A stretch of DNA of 64,000 nt from Aspergillus flavus (taxonomy: Eukaryota > Ascomycota > Eurotiomycetes > Eurotiales > Aspergillaceae), in contig NC_092408.1 of NCBI RefSeq assembly GCF_009017415.1, positions 1,054,001 to 1,118,000 of the forward strand, in the 5' to 3' direction. Of the stretch, positions 52,621 to 63,836 are shown piece after piece. The notes beneath the pieces are model-generated. The model saw nothing but the letters and a program-made list of their open reading frames with translations. It did no database searches and was not told the DNA's origin. Position 1 is the stretch's first letter. Each line of letters opens with the position of its first letter. The translations under genes were made by a program, and so were the position numbers.

Positions 52621-53628
52621 CGTGGTGCTGCGAGGGAAGGTGCACTTTATATTGAGCCACGGAACAGCACCACGCTAGTGAATCCTGCATCGACTGGGCT
52701 TCCTATTCCAGATTCTTGGTCGATCATCTCCATCAGATTAGGATATAGGATCCACTTTCTAAGATTAGCTTATCATCTACCGCGGAGATATTCTCCGAAG
52801 TTCTCCCGTACAGATCAGCACCTGGATGCCATTCTTAATACGCGATATACGGAAGAACAATCAAGAACAGGCTGCACGGATCTCACATAATACTACTCGT
52901 TTCTGTAGCACAGGATGTTTTCTAAGCGGCAGGAAGACCCTTGAAGGCGTCTCCACAATTCCACTTTTGGAAGAGTCAAGCGGGTCTACGTATATAAAAG
53001 CGGAGACATGCCGAGTTTTCTAGTGTCATCATGTTCGGTGACCGAGGCGCTAGAGGACTCACAATCATACATTTGGCTAAACAGAGGGAAAAGGGAGCCA
53101 TAACTGTTGATGCAGACACGGTCCCTCCCGACCTCTACACTTTCATAAGATATGTGCAACGTTCGTTGTCCCGTTGCCGAAGGAAACGACAGCCGTATCT
53201 ACACTGGACAATTTCCGAAACCAATAGGAACTTCACAGCATAGCTGCCATGAAAAAGGAGACTTGAACTTTAATTCTGCGGAGACAAATCCAGGGGAACA
53301 TTCACAGAGATTTTAACTGCCCACAACCCACACGTGGGGAGGTCAGTAGTCTGGGGGGTTGAAACAAGTGGACTTTCCACTGTTGTGCTTTTTTCTCCTA
53401 GTTATATCAAAGCTTTTGAGGCGTGCACCCAGCTCTGAGTTAGCTCAAAGAATATAGCCATTTGGCCCCGATCACAGTGCGAAAAACCTAGATCCCCTCA
53501 TCATCGACCTCCTTCGTCGCCTGCAGAACAATCCGAATCTGGTCAATTCCCAAAATAGTCATTTCCTGACCGGGAGTCCAACACGAGCTCCCTCACATTC
53601 GGGAACTAGGTCGCTGCAAAAGAAAGCT
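52621..53628. other. Intergenic with degenerate 5S rRNA relic
   Basis: No protein gene supported. The frame at 53031-53243 has no known domain. A 5S-like segment is listed separately. Confidence 0.5.
53326..53395 (+). pseudogene. Degenerate 5S rRNA 3'-half relic
   Basis: The segment CCCACACGTGGGGAGGTCAG, then CTGGGGGGTTGAAACAAGTG and CCACTGTTGTGCTTTTTT, aligns by eye with the fungal 5S rRNA 3' half and its T-run terminator, with many substitutions. It has the same half as the cleaner copy at 40816-40882. Confidence 0.5.
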
Positions 53629-54396
53629 ATGAAGGGGTACGAGAGCGCTCTCTACTGCAACTACTTCCTCAACTACCCCTTCCAGCCCGAATCATACTGT
53701 CCCCAGTGCGATGGTGTTCCACACGAGCTGCCAAAGCCTCGTGCCCGGGCACTTTCTGGCGTGAAAGGAGAGGATGAGACGGGCCGATGGGCCCGGGATC
53801 TGGATATTATCCCTTAAGAGTGGAAGAACCAACTCATAGGTGCGACAGAAGCTCTGGTCAATCTGTTAGACCGTCCATGGTAGAGGCGCGTCTGGGTATT
53901 TCAAGAGGCTATTCTTGCACGTTATGTGATGGTGCAATATGGTGCACGAGTCATTGATTGGCCCGCGTTCCAAGTTATTTCGGATGGAATTCTCACCTAA
54001 CGATGCGGAAGATGAGAAGCTGCTAGGGTATCTTTACCATGAGGTTGATGAAACGTGGTCATTTGCAAGCTTGAATCTGCATTGTAGCCATTTAAGCATG
54101 TTCTGGATAAGAAAGGGGTATATAGGATTATCCCAACCGAACACTAGATCAGGGGACAGGGTTGTCGTCCTTTTGGAGGCACCAGTTCCAATCGTTCTGC
54201 GGGAGTATAAAGAAGGATATAGTTTAATAGGACAAAGGTACGCTCACCCCTTTTCATGGACTACGTATTTCAACGATCTATTACCAATATTCTTTCTTAT
54301 GTCCATGGCATCATGGATGGGAAAATCATCGAGGCTGAGATAATCAAAGACTGAGTGCACGACCCTGAGGACTTTGAGCTATTCGGCGTCATTTAA
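53629..54396 (+). pseudogene. HET-domain protein pseudogene
   Basis: One frame from 53629 carries HET-protein sequence but is interrupted by TAA (53815-53817), TAG (53881-53883, where RPW-W-RRVWVFQEAIL would need TGG) and TAA (53998-54000). The recognisable core is LVNLLDRPW*RRVWVFQEAI. Further on is the typical C-terminal unit of HET proteins (YIGLSQPNTRSGDRVVVLLE, PVPIVLREYKEGYSLIGQR). A GTACGC donor follows whose acceptor is no longer AG, and then YVHGIMDGKIIEAE and a TGA. The several hundred residues normally between the two parts are missing, so there is an internal deletion as well. It is distinct from the intact HET gene at 46-49 kb. Confidence 0.7.
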
Positions 54397-54530
54397 GTGG
54401 TCATTACTAGCAACAAGTCATTGTGCTCTCTGTACCACCTGGTCGTGACTTCATTATATCGCCGTGCAAGTACAATTTCACTTGACCAATTCTTCACGGA
54501 AGCGGCCACTTAACGAGCTCGGTTATCGTT

Positions 54531-54555
54531 GTTTTTCTTTTTCTTTTTTTTTTTT
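54531..54555. repeat. T-rich tract
   Basis: Poly-T run with two interrupting C residues immediately before the kinase-like pseudogene. Conceptual translation gives a meaningless poly-Phe. Confidence 0.6.
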
Positions 54556-55941
54556 GCTCTATTAGACTACCTTCCAGTAGCCTATTCTACCTCAGATGCC
54601 AGTGTGCCAGAGCTACTCAGAACAGATACTCTGAGGGCGATCGGCAATTTTATTGTCAAGCATCGAAAGAAAACCCCGACTGAAATATGTCAGCCTCAAG
54701 CAGGGGCATTCAATGTATCCTTTCGAATGAAACTTGAGGACGGTGGCTCAGCGCTAATTCGCTTCCCAAAGCCCAAGCCACCATGTTCCCTGAGGGGAAA
54801 GTGAGAAATGAAGGGGCGGTGATCAGGTATATTCAGTTCAGGAGTATACTTCGATCCCCGTCCCGTTTATCCTACATTGGAAAATAAAGAATGAGAGTCC
54901 TCTCAATTTAGGCCCGTTTATCATGATGGATTACATTGATCACGACACCGATCTGGGCAGAGCATTGAATACGCTAACGCTCAATCTTGAAGATCGTCCG
55001 ATCCTCTATCCATCGATCGACATTGACAAGCTGGAAATGCTGTACGGACAGCTGGCAGAATCTTACTCCAGCTGCCACAGTTATCACTGCCTCGGATCGG
55101 TTTTCTTGCCCAGGTTGCCGACTTCACATGGGAAGTCAGACGCCAGCCGCTATCGATCGGTATAAATGAACTTGTCCGTTTAGGAACTCTGCCATGATCG
55201 ACATTGCCAACTACCACATTTGAGGCGACATCCACCTATTTCAATGCCCTTGCCGAGTTACACCTTGAACACTTGTCCCATCAGCGAAATGACGCAGTAG
55301 ACTCCGCAAATGATTGTCGGCGCAAGTTTGTCGCCAGAAAGCTTTTCTCCAAGCTTGCCAGGGAGGGCCGACTTACTCAATCTACAAATGGCCACGGTCC
55401 CTTTACACTGTGGTGTGACGATCTTCGTCCCTCGAATGTACTGGTTAATAAAAGCCTGCAGATTGTGGGTGTCATTGACTGGGAGTTCACATACGTAGCA
55501 CCGGTTGAGCTTTTTCACGCACCTCCATGGTGGTTGCTTCTTGAACAGCCCGTGTACTGACCAGATTGGATAGACGCTTGGGCAACGGCATTTTAAACTC
55601 GTGTACAGACATCCTTAAAAGTTCTTACCGAACGCGAGGACATAGCTACGCAACAAGGCAGGTTAAGATAGGAACAGAGATTTTCTGGTCCTATGAGACA
55701 GACTTGGGTTGGTGGCGACTTTTGGGTCACATACGCAGCGAGAAAGAATTTCGTATTTGATACGATCTTCTGGAAGAAACTTGACCATCGATTTTTTGGT
55801 TCTTGCACTGTTGACAAGGAAAATCGATGGGAGAAGAGGATTGGATTTCTGAGTGAAGAGCGCCAGTGTATGGAACTGGTTGTGCGCCAAAAGCTCCAGC
55901 AGGTTAAAATGAGGGCTCTAGCTTGGAACCAGAGGAGGTAG
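54556..55941 (+). pseudogene. APH-like phosphotransferase (kinase-fold) pseudogene
   Basis: The whole length of a fungal APH-family protein can be followed: FRMKLEDGGSALIRFPKP, TSIPVPFILHW, GPFIMMDYIDHD, the catalytic-loop-like LWCDDLRPSNVLVN and VGVIDWEFTYVAP (the D of the loop and the D of IDWE), and the tail FWKKLDHRFFG. It is broken by a frameshift near 54780 (before ATMFPEGKVRNE), another near 55062 (GAATCTTAC, one base short), and in-frame stops at 55195-55197 (CGA-like TGA), 55558-55560, 55594-55596 and 55669-55671. The catalytic residues survive, so the decay looks recent. The intact family phosphorylates small molecules of unknown identity in fungi. Confidence 0.75.
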
Positions 55942-57292
55942 ATACCGTCGATGGTCCGCAATTCCGTCGTGTAATCAGGTCTTAGTTCAAGCAATGTACA
56001 GTATTAGCAGGTCCGCATCTTTCTCATCAGTCCTGTACTGGATTGAACCATCAAGAGACGATGCGGTTGATTGTTCTATACTAGCCTTTTCAGGGCCGAT
56101 GAATGGGCTACCATAGTAAAGCCCAATTTTGCATAAATTCCGGTCTTCGCAAGTCAAATCATAAATCTGCTAACCTAGCAGAACAAAACATGATACAAAG
56201 TTGAAATACTCTTACCGGTTAGTTACAAAAGAGCTTGATTTACTGAAATCAGCACTTGTAAAAGACGTACGTCTGTTTATGATATGGAGGGTGAATGTGT
56301 TGCCCCGGCGACAGTAGCCACCACAGTTTATGTACTATGCACGTATGTATGTCCATCACTTCTCTTTCCTTGATATATCACATCAACTGAACGAGCATAA
56401 CCTTGGGGTGGTCATAGGTTTTGCTTTCCGTGGGTCTTTATTTTCTCGGTAGTGATGCAGCTCGTCACTTGGAGCCATTTCGAGGCAAGTGCGAGTTTTA
56501 TGATATGACCGACCATCGTATCCACTTCCTTTAGTGTCGAGCGGCGACCCATCCGACGATCTCCCGACTGGGGTCTAGAGTTGGATGGGTCGGGATTGGG
56601 GATAGAAGAGATTGAATCCCTATAGGATCACTAGGGAAAAGGAAAATGAACAGATCACAGCTTTGTGGAGACATCTTGCCTGCTAGGTATGCAGAGCATG
56701 ACAAAACAAGTCTAGCTGTGCTTCTCACCGAGTAGACTCGGTTCATCATGTATCGTCCTTGTACATGTTGACAAGCTCAATCATGCGAATATACAGAGGA
56801 CGAGGCTGACTGGCGGTGCTTGAGCTACTAGCGCTCACCCCGCATATCTCTCTCCTACCTGTGTGGCCCAAGCGCCAGTTATTCTATGGTGGCTACGTAA
56901 GGTGCGGACCGAACTCCCCAAAGAACAGACAATCCAACTAAAGCACGACGGCTGAAGTACTAGCTTCCTTTCCTAAATTGAAAGTCCAATAGAATCGAGA
57001 TCGACTGCAGTCCACCCCACACCGCTAGTGGTTCATCAAGCATCCTCCATATTGATTCGACCGGGCTCCACTCTCGGTCTTCCTGCATTGATGACCTGGC
57101 GCGTTCCCCATCAACTTTCCCGAATAGTTTAGCAAACAGATCCAAAGAAGGGCGGGTTCAGCTTCACGATCGATCGGACATTGGGGGGTATGTCAAAATG
57201 CCGTATATATATGTTCGCGGCGTCTACGGGCTGCTTTCGCGCTCCAGTAGACGAGGTTCATCATCCTTTACGTGTCAGGGACAACTTCGAAA
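55942..57292. other. Intergenic; promoter of the membrane protein at the right end
   Basis: No gene supported in 1.3 kb; the frame at 56531-56749 is not convincing. A TATATATATG element at 57203-57212 lies about 80 nt before the next start codon. Confidence 0.55.
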
Positions 57293-58438
57293 ATGGGCTG
57301 GTTCCCAACGAAACTAGACTCGGAAGAGTCCAAATGGCATTTTGACATTCTTATTCTTCTCGCTGTCATTGGCAGCTCCGCCACGCAAAAGCATATGCCC
57401 GCCATCACAGCCTCAGGCTTCGGTCTTTTTCCTCGTCTTTTGCCAGCACCCGAAACCCTTCTAGATACTAGTCGACTGTATCGTCTACCTTCAACTCAAA
57501 ATGTCGACGTCGTTGGCGTACATTCTGGGACCGTTCTTACGGAACTAAACTACTTCGCCAATCTACTACACAAGATAGAAGACATCAAACCCTTCGAGTT
57601 CCGATCCTACGAAATTGATTACAACTACGATGACGAGGAAAAGGCAGAACCAAGCAAACTCCGCATCAAAACTAAATCCTTCCTTAACGTAATTACCATT
57701 TTGTCTATTTTCATGTCGGTGGGCCTCTTAGTCTTCGCCGGTGTAATCCATGACGGTGTAGCGCTGGTCGGGGTCGGCACCATGGCCCTGTCCACTAGTG
57801 CGGCCAGCCTTTCCGCATGGTGGTCTCCAGAGCTACCAGAGCCACCGAAACGGAGCGTGGGGACGAATCTGCCCCCTGCAGACGTTGTGATTCGCACTCG
57901 TGGAGGAGGGTTCATTGTGGTACGGGCCAATGAGAAAGTGGTCCGCGAACTGTACACGGGCATGGATTCCTGCAAGTATAATCTCCCGGACAAAGCGCGG
58001 CAGGCCTTCTTGGCTATGAGCACACTTCTCTTGATGACCTCGGTGATTATGTTCAGCAATAGCACCGAGAAGATGCAGATCGCCGTGGGTGCTGCGTACT
58101 TTATCTTGAACATCCTGTACTGGGGGTTAGCATTGTTGGTTGAACCCAGTGATGTCTGGGATACGAGCCGATATAAGAGGAAGACCCCAGAGCCTACCTT
58201 TGCTAAAACTTATACGCAAGTGTTATGGTTGGCCGTTTTGGAGACTAAGTCGATTGACTGGGTGAGAAGGGCAAATATTGCCCCGAAAACAGAAGCTTGG
58301 GACAAATGGCTACAGGAAGCATGCGAAAACGCTTTGAAAGAAAATGAGGACTGGCCGGCAGAGCGAAGGAAAGATGAAATAATTGCGGAGTATCTTCTGA
58401 AACTGCAGAACCAGAATGGTGTTCTTCCCCAGGATTGA
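57293..58438 (+). CDS. Uncharacterised multi-pass membrane protein
   Basis: A single exon of 381 residues; the ATG at 57293 is used instead of an in-frame GTG 21 nt upstream. Hydrophobic segments: a weak one near residues 20-35 (FDILILLAVIGSSAT), a strong pair at about 135-185 (FLNVITILSIFMSVGLLVFAGVI and ALVGVGTMALSTSAASLSAWW), and a second pair at about 245-290 (AFLAMSTLLLMTSVIMFSNS and IAVGAAYFILNILYWGLALLV). Two soluble stretches separate them, one acidic (DYNYDDEEKAEPSK). The C-terminal 80 residues are helical and charged. This hairpin-loop-hairpin layout recurs in unnamed fungal membrane proteins, but I cannot name a family. It is coding by its length and by the alternating membrane/soluble composition. 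Confidence 0.7.
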   Translation: MGWFPTKLDSEESKWHFDILILLAVIGSSATQKHMPAITASGFGLFPRLLPAPETLLDTSRLYRLPSTQNVDVVGVHSGTVLTELNYFANLLHKIEDIKPFEFRSYEIDYNYDDEEKAEPSKLRIKTKSFLNVITILSIFMSVGLLVFAGVIHDGVALVGVGTMALSTSAASLSAWWSPELPEPPKRSVGTNLPPADVVIRTRGGGFIVVRANEKVVRELYTGMDSCKYNLPDKARQAFLAMSTLLLMTSVIMFSNSTEKMQIAVGAAYFILNILYWGLALLVEPSDVWDTSRYKRKTPEPTFAKTYTQVLWLAVLETKSIDWVRRANIAPKTEAWDKWLQEACENALKENEDWPAERRKDEIIAEYLLKLQNQNGVLPQD

Positions 58439-59461
58439 TGTCTTATTGTATAAGAGTGTTCTTTCTATACGATTTCTGCACTTGCGATACATACATATAT
58501 TACTCGTCGTGATCAACTACTAGCGTAATTAGGAAAGTATGGTTTAAAAGTGAAATATTTTCATTACTTAGCCTACAAGACTACAAACTATATTTCTTTT
58601 CCATGGTGTGTGAAGTCTACACATAATCACCTCAGGGTTCTCTATACAACAATGCAAATGTAAAACTATATAGAATATTTGGCTTTTAAGCCTCTAGATG
58701 ATCTTCTATTCAGAATAATATGTTTTAAAAGGCTATCCTAGCCTCCTAGGAAGTTAGTCGGTCGCAAGACGAGGAGCACGGCCGGGAGACACAGTAGAGT
58801 GGGCACGGGGCACCGAACACACCTAGAACGGAGTTCTAAAGTGGCGGAGCTTCCTCCATGCATGAGTTTATCCCTTCTATTGGCTGGCTAATATATTTCG
58901 CCCTCACCGCTGTGGGCCAGTAGCATAGCTTATCTTATGCGATATTCGGTAAAGATCTCTCTACCGAGCACAAGGCTGTGAGTAGAAAAGAACACGGGCT
59001 TTCGAATAGTCATGAGAGTGATTATCAACCATACCAGCTGTTCCCTGCTTTTATTCTGTTTTTCTTCTCCCACTTTCTGGGCCATCATATGCCAGGTCAT
59101 CAGCGTGACGATCATTAGCCACCGAGGGGACTCCACTTGGCTTGGTATTGACTTGAGTCTGTCCCTGACTGGAGCCACCATTAGTTGAATTACGATATTT
59201 GTCGTCAGGTGAAAATAGTTCATGACCCACCATGACAGTATAAGGACAAAGTCAACATGATCTTTGCAAACACCTCACATCGGACTATTGTCAAGGGCGA
59301 TTCATCTCATTTGAGGCTGGGCTTGCGTTTAGCGCGGGCGCACCGAGGCGGAGTTCAAAGGATAAATTCCATCCTACATAAACCCCTCTTCCCCCAAATG
59401 CGCTGGCTGACGGCCCAACTTCCTCCCTGACAGCCCTGCGCCACAGTCCGAAAACTCAGCC
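58439..59461. other. Intergenic, no supported gene
   Basis: AT-rich left half; nothing recognised on either strand. Confidence 0.6.
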
Positions 59462-60868
59462 ATGCCGAGAACGAATTTCCACTCGACGTTCGACTGCATT
59501 ATCTCTTGGTTGCGCAGAGTCAAAAATTTCGATAATGGATCGGAATTAGCAGATATCATCCGTCGCGGCGAATTGGTCTCTTTGAGTGACGAACAAGCCG
59601 TGCACCTTTTGTACCTCCAGTTCCAGAACGAATTCGAACGGTTGAAGCGCGTCGATTATACACTTGAACAGGGCGACGGGGATCCTCTGAAGGGAAGTTT
59701 AGATGGGAAAGGCCTTACGCCGTCGCAGTTTCTTTTCGGTGAGGATTACGCCGAGATAAACCGAACGGTGGTTAACTTTCTGTCTCTAAAATGGCTTCTC
59801 GAGGATAACCATCAAGCGTTTACAGCGCATCAACCCAGTGCCGTGCAGCTGTCTATACCAACATTCAAAAGCTTTCGCGAGTTAGCGCGGAACATCCTGG
59901 GAACGACGGATGATATATTGGCCTTGGTTGTATCATTGATCCTGGGAGACGTGGGGAAAGATCCTCAATTAGAAGAGGATATTGAAAGGAAAGATGGCAG
60001 AAAGCCAAACCATGACGAGGTTCTGGCCAGGGCAATTCAGCTGCGTCGGTTTCGTAAACCGCTGGGCTTACTCACGAAGGATAAGCGGGCGGAGGTGCTT
60101 CTGGGGGTGCGGGTCGGAGCAAAGCTCAACATTCCACAACTGACACAAGGTGAGAACGTCCCGGGAAGTCTGGAGAGTATTCTCATGCTGCAAGGACAAC
60201 CGCAGGCATTTAAGCTGAAGTACCTTGAGATTATGCTGGATGTCTCCGGGGCAGGGGCTCATGTTGACGCGCGTGGTGCTGTTCGCATGATTGAGCCGGT
60301 CTGCAAGTCCTTCTTGTCCGCCTACCCGGTGCTGGAGCAGGTCATTTCCAAAACGCTTTCAGTGCGTGACGCTTATAATACGGTCCTGCAAAATCGAGGT
60401 CAGCTACTGGCCGAGCAAGGCTTTCATGCATTATCCACAAATAACCCCAGCGACCGGGCCTTTCTCCGCCTTTGCGCAATGGGTAGAGTAGCGGATAAAC
60501 ATCTAGCGGAACTGTTTGAGAAAGCATTCACAGAGCTCCCGCAACCTACACAAGAAGAGCTCATTACTGGACTGAACGTCGACGGGTGCAATGGCGAAGA
60601 CGCGGTAATCCTCTACTATATGCCCGCGATATTCGCAGAGGCTCTAAGGGTCACCCGTACTGCATCAGATGTAAAGAAAATCCAAGTTCTTCAGAGCCTC
60701 ATGTCATTCATGGCACGAACATACAATGATACAAAGCCAGTTGATGGACATCCCGGCGTCATTCTTGAACGTGACGTGTCTGGGGCGAAGGACTATATAC
60801 GAATGGACGGTTTCATCGACGATCCCACCATTTTGGATCAATGCGTTCCTCCAGTAGCGACGTATTAA
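59462..60868 (+). CDS. Uncharacterised conserved-looking fungal protein, possible degenerate HD-like fold
   Basis: A single exon of 468 residues with an ATG in good context (CAGCCATGC). It is all-helical by composition, with no signal peptide or membrane segment. Short motifs suggest a degenerate HD-hydrolase-like core: LVVSLILGDVGKDP (where HD proteins have HDxGK), NHDEVLARA about 50 residues later and LKYLEIMLDVSGAGAHVDARGA. The first His of a true HD motif is missing (GD instead of HD), so activity is doubtful, and the resemblance may be chance. The last third (ILYYMPAIFAEALRVT, FMARTYNDTKPVDG) has no match that I recognise. The neighbours are a membrane protein and a Zn2Cys6 regulator. 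Function unknown. Confidence 0.75.
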   Translation: MPRTNFHSTFDCIISWLRRVKNFDNGSELADIIRRGELVSLSDEQAVHLLYLQFQNEFERLKRVDYTLEQGDGDPLKGSLDGKGLTPSQFLFGEDYAEINRTVVNFLSLKWLLEDNHQAFTAHQPSAVQLSIPTFKSFRELARNILGTTDDILALVVSLILGDVGKDPQLEEDIERKDGRKPNHDEVLARAIQLRRFRKPLGLLTKDKRAEVLLGVRVGAKLNIPQLTQGENVPGSLESILMLQGQPQAFKLKYLEIMLDVSGAGAHVDARGAVRMIEPVCKSFLSAYPVLEQVISKTLSVRDAYNTVLQNRGQLLAEQGFHALSTNNPSDRAFLRLCAMGRVADKHLAELFEKAFTELPQPTQEELITGLNVDGCNGEDAVILYYMPAIFAEALRVTRTASDVKKIQVLQSLMSFMARTYNDTKPVDGHPGVILERDVSGAKDYIRMDGFIDDPTILDQCVPPVATY

Positions 60869-61461
60869 TGCAAGCCTCCTGCACTTTGCTTTGTCCCGAG
60901 AGACTCCCTAATGTTAAGGTTCAATCAGCATTGATCAGCCGTCATTCGAGATTAACGAGAAATGAACTCATGACTTTCGACTATTCTTACTCCAAACCTT
61001 GACGATTCGAACCTCGTGATCTACTGCCGCACGGAATAAGTTGTTCGTCAATTCTTATTCGACTTGCCTTATGGATATTTCTTTATAATGATGGCGCCGC
61101 ACTTACTGTGAATGTGGCTTATGAGGGAGGCCGTTTCTGCTTCTTATTTCAAAAACGATATCAATGTTTATAGGTGCTCGGGAAGTACTTTGATCAATAT
61201 GAAGAAATATTTACTCCTTTATCTGGTAGCGATAAGATAAGCTGTGGCGATAAGATAAGTGGTGATTAAATCTCAGGCAACAAGGTTTACTGCGTCGGGA
61301 TCGCTCGGAATGGGCTTCCACTTTTGCACTTCACCATCACTCTTGTTGACCCTGTCATTCCGCACCACGATTGCCTGATCACCTCTCGGAATCATACAAC
61401 CAATCCAAAAGGGCCTATTCTAGGATCTGATTGACTAAGATAATCTCTCTAGATCTCACCC
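60869..61461. other. Promoter region of the Zn2Cys6 gene
   Basis: No gene. Contains the GATA-site array listed next. Confidence 0.6.
61215..61259. promoter_or_regulatory. GATA-factor site array
   Basis: GATAAGATAAG occurs twice (61231-61241 and 61249-61259), that is four overlapping GATAAG sites, with a reverse site (TTTATCT) just upstream at about 61217-61224. They lie about 200-245 bp upstream of the ATG at 61462. Clustered HGATAR sites are what AreA-type nitrogen or related GATA regulators bind. Confidence 0.65.
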
Positions 61462-63836
61462 ATGCAGTCGGAATCTCCCACGCACAGCAACGTGACCTCG
61501 GAACCCCCTCGGAAAAAGCGAGCCAAATACACTCAGGTGGCTTGGTACGTCTCTCATCTTGCCGCAAAGCTACAGTGGAAGATATTTACTGATCAAATGC
61601 TCGCAGCAATGAATGCAAGCGGCGCAAATTAAAATGCAGCGGTGAGCCAACGTGTTCACGTTGCGCCCGTGATGGCGTGCCATGCATTTACACGCCTGGT
61701 ACTTATGCGTTGAGTAACGGTGCGAGCTCAGTGGAGGAACCACACGATGACGGGTATGAGGGGCTTCATATCTGAGTTGGCCACTCCCAGTTGACCAGAA
61801 TAGGGTATCTGCGAGGTTCCAATCAGTTGATCGCAAAATCGAGTCGCTTCAGCGTGAGATGCGGGCGATGGCTGCTCGATTGCGCGAGCTCGAATCGTCT
61901 TCGCCGAGTAACAGTAACGCGAACAATCCCACTCCGAGGCCGGCTTCGATTGTATCATCTCAAGCGGCGAATACTGGTCTACAGCGTATCATGAACCGGC
62001 CCATGTCACCATATCACGTTGGACCCACGAGTGCGGAGTTCGGTCTCACCGCGCGTCGGAAGCCCTCGGACGACGAGGATGAATTTGAGTCCACGGCTGC
62101 ACCAAGTCCCGTTGCAGCGCCCAACGTGGATTTTGCAACCGATGATCCACTAGGAAATCTAGGGCAGACGGAAGCCCTTAGGCTGGTGACGGTCTATGAA
62201 AATACGGTGGGCTTGATGTATCCATGTGTCGATCTGGACAGTATGCGCGCGTACATTGTCGATTTCTTTCGAGATGACTCTCGTCAGATCCTGAGCTCGG
62301 AGGAACAGGATTGGTTTTTCGCACGCGATGTTGAGGTGCTGAAAATCATCTTGGCAATTGCCTTGCTGACTGAATCGCACGGGCGGAGTGAACGGGCGGC
62401 GGTGTTGGCTGAAAGTGTTGAGGATCGTTTTGCGACTCGCGTTAATATCCCTGAGGTTGACATGAAAGAGCTTCTTATATTGACATTGCTGGTGTGTAGC
62501 CCATCTGCTCTGTCCCTTTCACACATGGCTAACAGTAATCCTATCAAAGTCAATATTCCATTCATACCGGGACGATGAAGTCATTTCGTGGCGCTGCATT
62601 GGAATGGCGTGTCGGGGTTCAATGCAACTAGGCTTACACTGCCAGGAGACCTGGTATAGAACAGGAGGGGTGTTCCCAGGGGAGCTACAATGGACGTGGG
62701 CTAGCCGTCTATTTTGGTGTATCTACGTGCTGGATCGGAAATGGTCCTTTGGTACCGGCCTTCCATTCGCGATTCAAGACACAGACATGGACACCAACCT
62801 TCCCGAGCCGGGAACTGCCACACCTTACCTGACTTGTATGATCTCGTACGCGCGGCTCAGCGGCAAGATATGGGGACTTGTCGTTGGCTGGGGCAGTCGA
62901 TCGCGTGCAGCGACATCGGATTACTGTTCTTACCTTGACTTCCAAGTCCAGCAATGGATTCAATCAATTCCACAGGAACTACGGTTTGACCCATCACGAC
63001 AGTCATCGCCTGACTCGGTTCAGAACGATAACATGATGATGCTGCAAGTTCTCCTTGCACTGCAGGCGAACCAGCTTCGAATTCTAGTGTACCGCCAAAA
63101 CTTGCTCAGTAGCGAGAGCATTGAGACAAATGTCTCCGGTGCATCTATCGCCGTCGAGACTGCGAAAAGTACGATCCACATGCTAGACTACTTCACTCGT
63201 GTTTCAGATATCTACTTTCAGCGTCCGGAGCCGTTCAATTACTTCCTAATTTCGGCGCTGGCCGCGCTCTTCCTCGCCGTGTTTCATGCACCAACTCGAT
63301 TCAGTAATGTTTGTCGCGCGGAATTCTACGCCGCCGTCGACATGGTGAGGAAGTCTTCCACTCGGGCCAGAACCTCAAGACGACTGCAGAAAATCATTCG
63401 AAGTTTGAAGTTAATTAAGTTAAATGTCGGGAAATCGCCCTATAAGCACGGACAGCCGCCGGAAAACCTTGGCAAGGTACTATCTCGTTTCAGCCATGGG
63501 CAGCATGACTCGAATCAATCCACTTTGTCGCAGTCTCCGCTACTCCCGTCGCACCAGCACCAGCCATCCGGTATCCCGACTCCACAACCTTCCGCCTCCC
63601 TTTGGTCCGTGTCCTCTCCACCGGTCACCGCGCCAGTTAATTATGGAAACACCGACGAAAGCTGTGACGATTTGACCAGTTTCTTTGAGATGGCTGGAGG
63701 ACTCTACTTCGATCCCAAGACGGGTCCCCCCGACGAGACTCTCACATCGGACGGCGCTAGTGCAGGGGGTGAAGGGGTTGACGCGTTTCACGCCGAGAAC
63801 GAGGCGCTGACCCGTGTAATGGCTGGCCTGTTATAG
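61462..63836 (+). CDS. Zn2Cys6 transcription factor with Fungal_trans domain
   Basis: Four exons: 61462-61544, 61607-61753, 61804-62491 and 62550-63836, 734 residues. Introns are 62, 50 and 58 nt; the last has a GGCTAAC branch. A basic stretch (PRKKRAKY) precedes the cluster C28, C31, C38, C44, C47 and C54 (CNECKRRKLKC...CSRCARDGVPC). A coiled-coil linker of about 30 residues (RKIESLQREMRAMAARLREL) suggests dimer binding. The regulatory domain follows: TVYENTVGLMYPCVDLDSM, then WASRLFWCIYVLDRKWSFGTGLPFAIQDTDMDTNLP, the classic Fungal_trans signature. The tail is rich in Ser, Pro and Gln (activation-type), ending FEMAGGLYFDP and an acidic stretch. Apparently intact. Its targets are unknown; the GATA array suggests nitrogen-related input. 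Confidence 0.9.

Noticed and set aside
61005..61050. tRNA T-arm-like GGTTCGAATC on the minus strand
   Set aside because: No acceptor-stem partner, D-arm or anticodon arm could be folded upstream.
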